NCBI GenBank assembly: GCA_035697485.1
Contig: DASSCU010000005.1
Location: forward strand, 1 to 64,000
DNA: 64,000 bases
Direction: 5' to 3'
Source of the DNA: Actinomycetota bacterium
GTDB taxonomy: Bacteria; Actinomycetota; UBA4738; HRBIN12
The notes beneath the pieces were generated by a model. It worked only from the letters and a program-made list of their open reading frames with translations. It searched no databases and had not been told where the DNA came from. Positions 33,883-41,741 of this stretch are shown here, in pieces. A program made the translations under genes and the position numbers. The stretch's first letter is position 1, and every line of letters starts with the position of its first letter.

Positions 33883-35171
33883 CGTTCGACCCCCGTGTTC
33901 AGAGCCATGCCCGCGGCCACCGCGACGCGCTCGCGCGCCTCGGTCGCGATCGTGCCCGCAGCCGCGACGTCGGCCTCGAGGTCGCCGCCGCGCAGGACCG
34001 TCCGTCCGCCGACGAGCACGCGGTCGATGTTCGACGTGTCCATGCCCCACACGACCGCGCCGATCGGGTCGTTGATCGGCCAGATGTTCGGGCGGTCGGT
34101 CCGAAGCACGATCAGGTCGGCCTGCATACCGGGCTCGAGGGAGCCCGTCACACCGGCCAGGCCGGTCGCGCGCGCGCCTTCGAGGGTCGCAGAGCGGATC
34201 ACGTCGCGCGTGCTCATCAGGCGCGGAAGCGATCCCTTGCCCATGAGCTTGCGGTCGAAGACCGTCGCGTGCTGCAGCGAGATCGTCTCGCGCATCTGGG
34301 CGAACATGTCGCCCGGGGCCACGCGCTCGAGATCGATCCCCAGCCCGGGCCGGAGGTCACGGTCCATGAGCTCCTGGATCGGCGGCGCGCCGTGCCCGGT
34401 GGCCATCTCGCTCGACGGCGTGACCACGACCGACGCTCCCGACGCCGCGATCGCGGCGATGTCGGTCTCGTCGAGCGCCGTATGGTGCACGAGCGTGACG
34501 TCATCGCGGAGGAGTCCTCGCTCGGCGAGCGCGGCGACCCACCCACAGCCCGGCGCGTCGGCCCCAACGTGCGCATGGATGCGCAGGCCCAGCTCGCGGG
34601 CGAGCGACCACTCGCTCTTGATGCGATCGAGGTCGATCTGCCCGGAGCCGAAGGCGACCGTGGTCGTGGGTCCCGCCCCCTCGAGCAGACGGGTGAAGAG
34701 CTCACGGGTCGGGGGCTCGAGCGAGGCGGGCACGACCACCGTGCGCATCCCGGAGTCCGCATGGGCGCGCAGCAGCGCGTCGCCCGACGCATCGTCGAGC
34801 GGGAGGTCGCACCAGTCCACGACCGTCGTGATGCCCGCTTCCGCCGCGCCCAACAGGCCGACGAGCGCGGCGGCGTAGACGTCGTCGGGCGAGTAATGGT
34901 GGCGCACGTCGGCCGTGAGCTTCCGCGTGTTCCCGCCACGCTCGCCGAGGTTGCGGAAGAGCGATGTCCACGAGTGTCGATGGGCATCGACGAATCCCGG
35001 CATCACGATCGCGTCGGTCGTATCGACCACCTCGGCATCGCGGGCGTGCAGCCCGCGGCCGACGTCGGTCACGATGCCGTCATCGACCACGACGTCACCC
35101 TCGACGAGGTTGGACGACTTGGCACCCAGCGTGAGGACACAGCCACCGCGGAGGTGGAGCCTTCCGCTCAC
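33879..35171 (-). CDS. Metal-dependent amidohydrolase (TrzN/SsnA-like)
   Basis: 430 residues. Subtype-I amidohydrolase ligands: AIVMPGFVDAHRHSWTSLFR (His64, His66), IHAHVGAD, VTLVHHTALDE, and LGIDLERVAPGDMFAQMR (Asp). It is clearly a paralogue of the hydrolase half of the 27325-29826 fusion: both share MPGFVDxHRH, GHGxPPIQ and APGDMF/VPGDMF blocks. Known relatives remove amino or chloro groups from purine- or triazine-like rings. It overlaps the E1 beta gene upstream and the permease gene downstream by 4 nt each. Confidence 0.88.
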   Translation of the reverse strand: MSGRLHLRGGCVLTLGAKSSNLVEGDVVVDDGIVTDVGRGLHARDAEVVDTTDAIVMPGFVDAHRHSWTSLFRNLGERGGNTRKLTADVRHHYSPDDVYAAALVGLLGAAEAGITTVVDWCDLPLDDASGDALLRAHADSGMRTVVVPASLEPPTRELFTRLLEGAGPTTTVAFGSGQIDLDRIKSEWSLARELGLRIHAHVGADAPGCGWVAALAERGLLRDDVTLVHHTALDETDIAAIAASGASVVVTPSSEMATGHGAPPIQELMDRDLRPGLGIDLERVAPGDMFAQMRETISLQHATVFDRKLMGKGSLPRLMSTRDVIRSATLEGARATGLAGVTGSLEPGMQADLIVLRTDRPNIWPINDPIGAVVWGMDTSNIDRVLVGGRTVLRGGDLEADVAAAGTIATEARERVAVAAGMALNTGVER

Positions 35172-36157
35172 GCACCGCCTCCGCTCTCGACGGACTTGCA
35201 GACCGTCTCGTAGATCCGGTCGACCGACGGCAACGCGAGATCCTCGAGCGAGGCCGCCGCAGGCAGCGGGATGTGTGGCGTCGTGATGCGGATACTCGGG
35301 CCATCGAGGTTCCAGAAGCCTTCCTCAGCGACGATCGATACGAGCTCGGCACCCCAACCGCACAGCCGGGGGTTCTCCTCGACGGTGAAGAACCGGCCGG
35401 TCTTCTCGACCGACGAGAGCAGGGTGCGCGTGTCGAGCGGCACGAGCGTGCGCACGTCGATCACGTCTGCCGAGATGCCGTCCTGCTGCAGCCGTTCGGC
35501 GGCGTCGAGCGTGCGCGGGACCATCGACGCGAGCGCCGCGATCGTGACGTCGGTGCCCTCGCGCAGGACCTTCGCCGTGCCGAGCTCCGCGACGATCTCG
35601 CCGTCTGGGATCTCGGCCTTCGTGCCCATGAGGGCCTTGTGCTCGAAGAAAACGACCGGATCGGGATCCCTGATCGAGGCTGCCATGAGCCCGACGACGT
35701 CCTCGGGGGTCGACGGCGCGACGACCTTGAGGCCCGGGATCATCATCGCCCAGTTCTCCACACTCTGGGAGTGCTGCGCGCCGAAGCGGACGCCGCCGCC
35801 GTTCGCTGTCCGGATCACGAGCGGGAAGCTCACCTGGCCGTTCGTCATGTACCGGCTCTTCGCGATCTCGTTCGCGACGATATCCCAGCAGACCGCCAGG
35901 AAGTCGCTGAACATGATCTCGGCGATCACGGGTACGCCGGTCATCGCCGCCCCCATCGCCGCGCCCAGGATCGCCTGCTCCGAGATCGGCGTGTCGCGGA
36001 CCCGGTCGGGACCGAACTCGTCGAGCAGCCCGACCGTGGTCTTGAAGACCCCGCCGGCGGCCGCGATGTCCTCGCCCAGTATCACGAGGCTCGAGTCGCG
36101 CCGCATCTCCTGGGCGATGCCGTAAGCGACGGCCTCGCGGTACGTCAGTTCCGCCAT
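35168..36157 (-). CDS. Thiamine-dependent 2-oxoacid/acetoin dehydrogenase E1, beta subunit
   Basis: 329 residues from ATG 36157. N-terminal pyrimidine-binding domain: YREAVAYGIAQEMRRDSSLV, ILGEDIAAAGGVFKTTVGLL, DTPISEQAILGAAMGAAMTG with the Glu that activates thiamine diphosphate. C-terminal transketolase domain: ISADVIDVRTLVPLDTRTLL. This resembles AcoB/PdhB. It partners the alpha subunit encoded just upstream (13-nt overlap). No E2 or E3 gene is in the operon, so it may use a shared E2/E3 or act without them. Confidence 0.9.
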   Translation of the reverse strand: MAELTYREAVAYGIAQEMRRDSSLVILGEDIAAAGGVFKTTVGLLDEFGPDRVRDTPISEQAILGAAMGAAMTGVPVIAEIMFSDFLAVCWDIVANEIAKSRYMTNGQVSFPLVIRTANGGGVRFGAQHSQSVENWAMMIPGLKVVAPSTPEDVVGLMAASIRDPDPVVFFEHKALMGTKAEIPDGEIVAELGTAKVLREGTDVTIAALASMVPRTLDAAERLQQDGISADVIDVRTLVPLDTRTLLSSVEKTGRFFTVEENPRLCGWGAELVSIVAEEGFWNLDGPSIRITTPHIPLPAAASLEDLALPSVDRIYETVCKSVESGGGA

Positions 36158-37218
36158 CGCGACCCTCCGTCGGCGTAGACCTCGGTCAAGAGCGACCCCT
36201 CGTCGGGCTCGGCGCCGGCCTTCGCGAACTCGGTGGCGACGTCGATCGCCTGGGCCACCTCTTCCTGGATCGATTCGAGTCGCTCCTCCTCCACGCCGAG
36301 CGAGAGCAGGCGTGCGTGGTAGAGCGGGATCGGATCGCGCTCGGCCCAGGCGCCGACCTCTTCCGGCGGGCGGTACTTCCCCGGATCGGCCCGCGAATGG
36401 CCGCCCGACCGGTACGTGATCGCCTCGATCAGCGAGGGGCCACCGCCCGAACGAGCCCGTTCGACCGCGTCGCGGGCGGCGAGGTGCACGGCGTCGGGAT
36501 CGTTGCCGTCGATCATGATCTCCTCGAGGCCGTAGGCCGCGGCCCGGCCCGCCGCGGGATGTTCGACCGCGGTGACGACGTCGATCGGCGTGTACTCCAT
36601 ATAGAGGTTGTTCTCGCAGACGAAGACCGTCGGCAGGCTCCAGACCTTGGCCATGTTGAGGGCCTCGTGGAACGCGCCGATGTTCGTGGTGCCGTCGCCG
36701 AAGAACGCCACCGCCACCTGGTCGGTGCCGCGCATCAGTGCCGACCAGGCGGCGCCGTTCGCGGTGCACAGGTGCGCTCCGATGATCGCGTAGGAGCCCA
36801 TCATGCCTTTCGATGCGTCGGTGAGATGCATCGAGCCGCCCTTGCCGCCGAGGATGCCGTTCTCCCGGCCGAGCAGCTCGGCCATCGCAGCGCCCGGATC
36901 CATGCCGCGCGCGAGCGAGTGCGCATGGCCCCGATACGAAGCGAACGTGTAGTCGTCGGGCTGTAGCGCCGCGCCGAAGCCGGTGGCGACCGCCTCCTGA
37001 CCCAGCGAGAGGTGGGTCGTGCCCTTCACGAGGTTCTGCAGGAACAGGTCGTGGGCCCGCTTGCCGAACCCGCGCAGCTCGTGCAGCGTGCGGTACATGC
37101 CGATACGTACGTCGAGATCGATCGGCGCCTCGGCGAGCGAGTGGTCGATCGGCGCGGGGAGGCGAGGCTCCCGCAGGGCGTAGTCGTACCGGTCATCGAT
37201 GTGGGTCTCAGTACTCAT
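36145..37218 (-). CDS. Thiamine-dependent 2-oxoacid/acetoin dehydrogenase E1, alpha subunit
   Basis: 357 residues. The thiamine diphosphate motif is FFGDGTTNIGAFHEALNMAK ending in VCENN (GDG...NN). YRGHAHSLARGMDPGAAMAE and GKGGSMHLTDASKGMMGSYA are conserved in AcoA/PdhA, as is the phosphorylation-loop-like YRSGGHSRADPGKYR. It decarboxylates a 2-oxo acid or cleaves acetoin-like ketols. ATG 37218 overlaps the M24 gene by 11 nt. In this operon it probably processes a carbon fragment left after hydrolysis and deamination of the imported compound. Confidence 0.9.
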   Translation of the reverse strand: MSTETHIDDRYDYALREPRLPAPIDHSLAEAPIDLDVRIGMYRTLHELRGFGKRAHDLFLQNLVKGTTHLSLGQEAVATGFGAALQPDDYTFASYRGHAHSLARGMDPGAAMAELLGRENGILGGKGGSMHLTDASKGMMGSYAIIGAHLCTANGAAWSALMRGTDQVAVAFFGDGTTNIGAFHEALNMAKVWSLPTVFVCENNLYMEYTPIDVVTAVEHPAAGRAAAYGLEEIMIDGNDPDAVHLAARDAVERARSGGGPSLIEAITYRSGGHSRADPGKYRPPEEVGAWAERDPIPLYHARLLSLGVEEERLESIQEEVAQAIDVATEFAKAGAEPDEGSLLTEVYADGGSRWRN

Positions 37219-38461
37219 TGGCGACCATCAGCTCCTCGCAGGGGAACAGGGTGATGACCTTGCACCCGTCGGCGGTCACGACGACCTCTTCCTCTATACG
37301 CGCGGCGGACCGTCCGTCGGCGGCAGGGGCGTACGTTTCGAGGGCGAAGAGCATGCCCTCCTGGATCTCCACCGGCGTCTCGAGCGAGTTCAGCCGGCTG
37401 ATGATCGGGCGTTCATGCAGGCCGACGCCCACGCCGTGGCCGAACTGCAGGCCGAAGGCGTCCATCTCGTCCGTGAAGCCGAACTCCTCGGCGCGCGGCC
37501 AGACCTTCGCGATCTGATCGGTCGTGGTGCCGGGTCGCACGAGGTCGACCGCGGAGTCCATCCACTCGCGCGAGCGCTTGAAGGCGTCGCGCTGGGCCTG
37601 CGTCGCGCGGCCGACGACGAACGTGCGGTAGTAGCAGGTCCGGTACCCGTTGAAGACATGGATGATGTCGAAGTACGCCTGGTCGCCCGGCCGGATGATG
37701 CGGTCACTGAACACGTGCGGATGCGGGCTGCAGCGTTCCCCCGCGATCGAGTTGACCGCCTCGACGAACTCCGAGCCCATCTCGAACAGGCGAGCGTGGA
37801 CGAGTCCAACGACGTCGGACTCCCGCACGCCAGGCTTCAGCATCTCGAAGATGTCCTGGTAGACGCCGTCGACCATCGCGCACGCCTGCGTCAGCAGCAC
37901 GATCTCGTCGGGGCTCTTGATCTCACGGGCGCGCATCATCGCCTGTTGGCCGTCGACGACCCGCAGCCCGCCCTCCTGCAGCGCGAGGAGCACGGCGGTC
38001 TCGGCGAGGTCGACGCCGAGCTTGTCGTTCGCGACGCCGGCCTCCTCGAGGGCCGCCTTGATCTCGCGCACCGCGCGCGCATGCAGGCCCGTCTCGGGAC
38101 CGATCGCGCCCTGCAGCCCGGTGTTTCCCCCCACGGAATTCTCCGTGTCGTACATGTGCGGGAGCTGCAGGCGGTGAGCCTTCGCGGCGGAGCCGAAGTC
38201 CCAGATCTTGGGCCGGCCCTCGCGCGTGACGAGCGCCCACCGTTCCCCCTTGTTGAACGCCCAGTAGCCGATCTGGGTCGCGGTCGCGTACCGGATGTTG
38301 GACGTCTCGAACAGCAGGACCGCGCCGAGATCGAACTCCTCCAACATCCGGTGCACGCGGTCGAGGCGGTACCGGCGAAGGCGTTCGAAGTCGACCCGCA
38401 TCTCCCAGTCGACTCCCATGACCCCCGGTGCCGGGCTGGTCGCTACGGGGAACTCGTCCAT
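37208..38461 (-). CDS. M24-family (creatinase/aminopeptidase P fold) protein, creatinase-like
   Basis: 417 residues from ATG 38461. An N-terminal creatinase-type domain is followed by the pita-bread domain. The M24 metal ligands are only partly kept: FDIIHVF holds one Asp, but the second (normally in DxTRTF) is Tyr in CYYRTF. His in FGHGVGVGLHERP and Glu in FALETYAP and RIEEEVV remain. Creatinase is a metal-free C-N hydrolase of this fold, so a ureido/guanidino-type hydrolase is more likely than a peptidase. The exact reaction is unknown. It lies 13 nt after the bicupin gene. Confidence 0.82.
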   Translation of the reverse strand: MDEFPVATSPAPGVMGVDWEMRVDFERLRRYRLDRVHRMLEEFDLGAVLLFETSNIRYATATQIGYWAFNKGERWALVTREGRPKIWDFGSAAKAHRLQLPHMYDTENSVGGNTGLQGAIGPETGLHARAVREIKAALEEAGVANDKLGVDLAETAVLLALQEGGLRVVDGQQAMMRAREIKSPDEIVLLTQACAMVDGVYQDIFEMLKPGVRESDVVGLVHARLFEMGSEFVEAVNSIAGERCSPHPHVFSDRIIRPGDQAYFDIIHVFNGYRTCYYRTFVVGRATQAQRDAFKRSREWMDSAVDLVRPGTTTDQIAKVWPRAEEFGFTDEMDAFGLQFGHGVGVGLHERPIISRLNSLETPVEIQEGMLFALETYAPAADGRSAARIEEEVVVTADGCKVITLFPCEELMVANEY

Positions 38462-38474
38462 CGCGTGCTCCTCC

Positions 38475-39389
38475 TCATGGTGTGCGAGCGGAAGCCTCGT
38501 CGGCGAACGCCTGGTCGAGGTAGGACCAGTCACGAGCGAATCGGTATGAGTGGCGGCCCGGGGGCTGCGGGGCCTGGGTCTCGAGCCAGCGGACGCGGCC
38601 ATCGCCGGCGTTGCGGAACTCGTGCACGCACCCGACCCCGGCCCACGCGACATCACCGGGAGCGAGGTGGTAGGTCTCGCCATCGAAGACACCGTCGACC
38701 TCGCCGTCGAGGATCAAGTACGCCTCCTCGAGCGGATGGTCGTGGGGACCCGCGAAACCGTCGGGCTCGTACTGCACCATGAACATCGTCGAGAGGTCAG
38801 CGCCGAGGTCGGAGTCGACCATCATCTTCACGGTGATGCCGCTGTACACGAGCAAGGCGGTCCGCATGCTCGCGCTGACGGCGAGCCGATCCTGCGTCTG
38901 CATCGCCGGGTCCATCGACTCGGCGTCGATGTGTCCGTACGAGCGGGTGCGCGGATCACGCACGTCGATCCTGCGCGCCGGTCCGGCCGCGAGTTGCCCC
39001 GACGGGAAGCGCGTGTCGAAGCGGAACCGCTCCCGCGGCAGCGGGGCCTTCATCTCCGCGAAGCTCGCAACCGCGTCGGACGTGTTACGGAACGCGTGCG
39101 TGACGCCGAGGGGGAGCAGCCCGTAGTCCCCGGGCACGAGCTCGACGCTCCCCTCCCGCGTGTCGATCGTGAGCGAGCCCTCGATCACGTAGATCGACTC
39201 CTCGAACGAGTGGACGTGCGCCGCGACGTTGCCACCCGCCTCGAGCCGCGCGACGCGGAACCCCATCTGCACGCCGCCGCTCGGCTCGTCGACGATCGAA
39301 TCACCGGAATAGCCCTCGCTCCGTCCTTCGAACCCCGCAGGGGTGGCGTACACGAGCTCATCCGTCGTCCTCACGATATGTGCCGACAT
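38475..39389 (-). CDS. Bicupin, ureidoglycine aminohydrolase-like
   Basis: 304 residues with two cupin barrels. N-terminal motif: NVAAHVHSFEESIYVIEGSL and PGDYGLLPLGVTHAFRN. C-terminal motif: GPHDHPLEEAYLILDGEVDG and PGDVAWAGVGCVHEFRN. Both keep His/Glu metal ligands. The tandem arrangement and wording resemble (S)-ureidoglycine aminohydrolase, the manganese enzyme of purine/allantoin breakdown, but other bicupin enzymes cannot be excluded. The start overlaps the dehydrogenase stop (TGATG). No other allantoin-pathway genes are seen. Confidence 0.8.
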   Translation of the reverse strand: MSAHIVRTTDELVYATPAGFEGRSEGYSGDSIVDEPSGGVQMGFRVARLEAGGNVAAHVHSFEESIYVIEGSLTIDTREGSVELVPGDYGLLPLGVTHAFRNTSDAVASFAEMKAPLPRERFRFDTRFPSGQLAAGPARRIDVRDPRTRSYGHIDAESMDPAMQTQDRLAVSASMRTALLVYSGITVKMMVDSDLGADLSTMFMVQYEPDGFAGPHDHPLEEAYLILDGEVDGVFDGETYHLAPGDVAWAGVGCVHEFRNAGDGRVRWLETQAPQPPGRHSYRFARDWSYLDQAFADEASARTP

Positions 39390-40276
39390 CAGCCCTCGCC
39401 CTCTCGCAGGAAGACAGCGATCTGGCTCAGGTCGCGTTCGCCGTAACCGGCGGCGATCGCGCTCCGCACGACCTCGAGCGAGGTCAGCGCCTGTCGCATC
39501 GGCGCACCCACGCGCTCGCCGAGCCCGGTGATCAGCTCCAGATCCTTCGCGACGAGATCGAGGCTGAACGCGACGGGGGCGGTATCGGGATGCTCGTAGG
39601 CCTCCCGCTTGTACTGCACGAACGGAGCGGCAGCCGCGCCGCTCGCAAAGACCTCGTAGGCGATCTCGCGGTCGACGCCGGCGCGTTCGGCGAGTACGAG
39701 CGCCTCGGAGAGCGCCACGTTCAGGCCATGCACCAGGTCGTTCACCGCGAGCTTCGTGGCGGCGCCCGCACCCCGACCGCCCACGTGGATCACCCTGGAG
39801 GCGAGCGCGTCGAGCACCGGACGGACCCGATCGAGCAGCTCCGGCTCGCCTCCGACCATGATCGTGAGCGCGCCGGCCTCGACCGTGCTCACGCTCCCGG
39901 AGACGGGACCGTCGAGGAACCCGGCGCCGGTGGCGTCGACGGCTGCCCCTACCTGCTCGATCGTCCGTGGATCGACCGTGCTCGTGTCGACGGCGACGGA
40001 TCCTGCGCCGATGCCCTCGACGACGCCGTCGGGTCCGAGGAAGACCCGCTCGAGGGCGGCGTCGTCTGCGAGGCTCGTGACGACCACCTCGGCCTTCGCC
40101 GCCTCGGCCGGCGACGATGCGACCGTCGCGCCGATGGCGTCAGCCACAGGCCCGGCCTTCGAGCGATCACGGTTCCACACACGCATGTCGAAGCCGGCAC
40201 GGCTGAGTGTCGTGGCCATCGCGGCGCCCATGCGCCCGGTGCCGATCACTGCGACTGTTCCGACGTTCGCCCCCAC
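39389..40276 (-). CDS. 3-hydroxyisobutyrate dehydrogenase-like NAD(P)-dependent beta-hydroxyacid dehydrogenase
   Basis: 295 residues. Rossmann motif VAVIGTGRMGAAMATTLSRA, substrate-binding FLDGPVSGSVSTVEAGALTI, catalytic Lys in GAATKLAVNDLV. These are the three signatures of the 3-hydroxyisobutyrate/tartronate semialdehyde reductase family. It oxidises or reduces a beta-hydroxyacid; tartronate semialdehyde reductase is a step in glyoxylate metabolism after allantoin breakdown, which would fit the bicupin neighbour. GTG 40276 is the first gene of the ten-gene operon, 9 nt downstream of a TAGTGT -10 box. Confidence 0.9.
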   Translation of the reverse strand: MGANVGTVAVIGTGRMGAAMATTLSRAGFDMRVWNRDRSKAGPVADAIGATVASSPAEAAKAEVVVTSLADDAALERVFLGPDGVVEGIGAGSVAVDTSTVDPRTIEQVGAAVDATGAGFLDGPVSGSVSTVEAGALTIMVGGEPELLDRVRPVLDALASRVIHVGGRGAGAATKLAVNDLVHGLNVALSEALVLAERAGVDREIAYEVFASGAAAAPFVQYKREAYEHPDTAPVAFSLDLVAKDLELITGLGERVGAPMRQALTSLEVVRSAIAAGYGERDLSQIAVFLREGEG

Positions 40277-40283
40277 CGTTCAG

Positions 40284-40371
40284 CGACACTACACACATCG
40301 CGGGGTCCGCGCTAGGCAGTCGGCGTGTCGTTCAACCCGGCTGCACAGTTCGGTGGTATCTAGTAGTGTCG
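40284..40371. promoter_or_regulatory. Divergent promoter pair with 9-bp inverted repeat, candidate operator of the catabolic cluster
   Basis: CGACACTAC (40284-40292) and GTAGTGTCG (40363-40371) are exact reverse complements. Read outward, each contains TAGTGT: on the minus strand 9 nt before GTG 40276, on the plus strand about 33 nt before ATG 40402. Both promoters therefore share the same nine bases over their -10 region, as expected if one regulator binds both. The XRE-cupin protein at 41094 is the obvious candidate. Confidence 0.6.
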
Positions 40372-40401
40372 GCCTGCCGTCGACCAAGGAGGCCGATCGA
40401 G

Positions 40402-41094
40402 ATGCCCGACGGGTTGGTGTTGGTGGTGGGTGGCACGGCCGGCCTCGGCCGCGAGATCGCTGCCCACTACGCCGAACGAGGCGAACGGGTCATCGTCACC
40501 GGGCGCGACACCGACCGAGCGAGCGCGCTCGCCGCCGAGATCGGCGAGCACGTCACCGGACTGGGCTTCGATCTCAGCAAGCCCGAATCGGTCGACGCGG
40601 CGCTGGCCGACGTGGGCCCGGTCTCCAGGCTCGTGCTGGCGGCGATCGCCCGCGACAACAACCCGGTGCGCGAGTACAACATCGCGCAGGCGATCGACCT
40701 CACGACGATGAAGCTCGTCGGCTATACCGCCACGGTCCACGTGCTGCTCGATCGGCTCGCCGACGACTCTGCGGTGGTGCTGTTCGGAGGCCGGGCGAAG
40801 GATCGTCCCTACCCCGGCTCGACCACCGTGACGACCGTCAACGGCGGCATCAGCAGCCTGATCCGCACGCTCGCGATCGAGCTCGCGCCGATCCGGTTCA
40901 ACGCGATCCATCCCGGCATCGTCGGGGACAGCCCGTTCTGGCAGGGCAAGCCGTTGGACGCGGTCGTGGCCCGCACCCCCACGGGGCGCCTCTCGACGAT
41001 GGCCGAGGTGGTCGACGCCACCGTGTTCCTGCTCGAGAATCGGGCGGTGAACGGGGTGAACCTCTACGTCGACGGCGGTTGGATGCTGATGTGA
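40402..41094 (+). CDS. SDR-fold protein lacking the usual Tyr-x-x-x-Lys pair
   Basis: 230 residues from ATG 40402 with ribosome binding site AAGGAGG. Rossmann signature VVGGTAGLGREIAAHYAERG, then GRDTDRASALAAE and a C-terminal RFNAIHPGIV and NRAVNGVNLYVDGG, all as in short-chain dehydrogenases. The catalytic YxxxK expected near SSLIRTLAIE is not seen: TTVTTVNGG stands there. It may be an altered enzyme or a non-catalytic binding protein. It is transcribed away from the catabolic operon, with the regulator gene overlapping its stop by 1 nt. Confidence 0.8.
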   Translation: MPDGLVLVVGGTAGLGREIAAHYAERGERVIVTGRDTDRASALAAEIGEHVTGLGFDLSKPESVDAALADVGPVSRLVLAAIARDNNPVREYNIAQAIDLTTMKLVGYTATVHVLLDRLADDSAVVLFGGRAKDRPYPGSTTVTTVNGGISSLIRTLAIELAPIRFNAIHPGIVGDSPFWQGKPLDAVVARTPTGRLSTMAEVVDATVFLLENRAVNGVNLYVDGGWMLM

Positions 41095-41729
41095 TGCGCG
41101 AGACCGCCGCCCACAGCGAACCCGAGGCGCTCGACGCGATCGGCCACCGCCTGCGGGAGGAACGCGTTCGGGCGGGCCTCAGCCAGCGTGAGCTGGCGCG
41201 CCGGGTCGGTCTCTCCGCGAGCCTGATCTCGCAACTGGAGAGCGGGCAGTCCCGGCCGTCGGTCGGCACGCTGTACTCGATCGTCACGGAGCTCGGCGTC
41301 TCGCTCGACCGGGTGATCAGGGGTGGAGACTTCCGGGAACCCGACGGCTCCGGCGAGATCGATCCCGCTCACCGCTCTCCGGTCGTACACCCCGGGGAAC
41401 GGCCGGCGATCGATCTCGACTCCGGCGTGCGCTGGGAGGAACTCGCGGCCGAGCAAGAGGGCGTCGACTTCCTGATCGCGATCTACGAGGTGGGCGGCGC
41501 GTCCACCCCCGACCGGTCCCTGATCCGCCACAACGGCCGGGAGTACGGATACGTGATCAACGGCACGTTGAGCGTGCAGATCGGGTTCTCCGAGCACCGG
41601 CTGCATCCGGGGGACTCGATCGCCTTCGACTCGACCACCCCGCATCGTCTGTTCAACTCGGGCGACGTGCCCGTCGAGGCGATCTGGTTCGTGGTGGGAC
41701 GCGGCGACGAGGCCCACGGCCACGAGTGA
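41094..41729 (+). CDS. XRE-cupin transcriptional regulator
   Basis: 211 residues. Helix-turn-helix of the XRE type: GLSQRELARRVGLSASLISQ LESG, residues about 26-50. C-terminal cupin: EYGYVINGTLSVQIGFSEHR, LHPGDSIAFDSTTPHRLFNS. Such proteins sense small molecules through the cupin and repress or activate catabolic genes. The start ATG overlaps the SDR stop (TGATG). It is placed to control the divergent ten-gene operon through the inverted repeat at 40284-40371. Confidence 0.9.
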   Translation: MRETAAHSEPEALDAIGHRLREERVRAGLSQRELARRVGLSASLISQLESGQSRPSVGTLYSIVTELGVSLDRVIRGGDFREPDGSGEIDPAHRSPVVHPGERPAIDLDSGVRWEELAAEQEGVDFLIAIYEVGGASTPDRSLIRHNGREYGYVINGTLSVQIGFSEHRLHPGDSIAFDSTTPHRLFNSGDVPVEAIWFVVGRGDEAHGHE

Positions 41730-41741
41730 CCACGTGGGACG

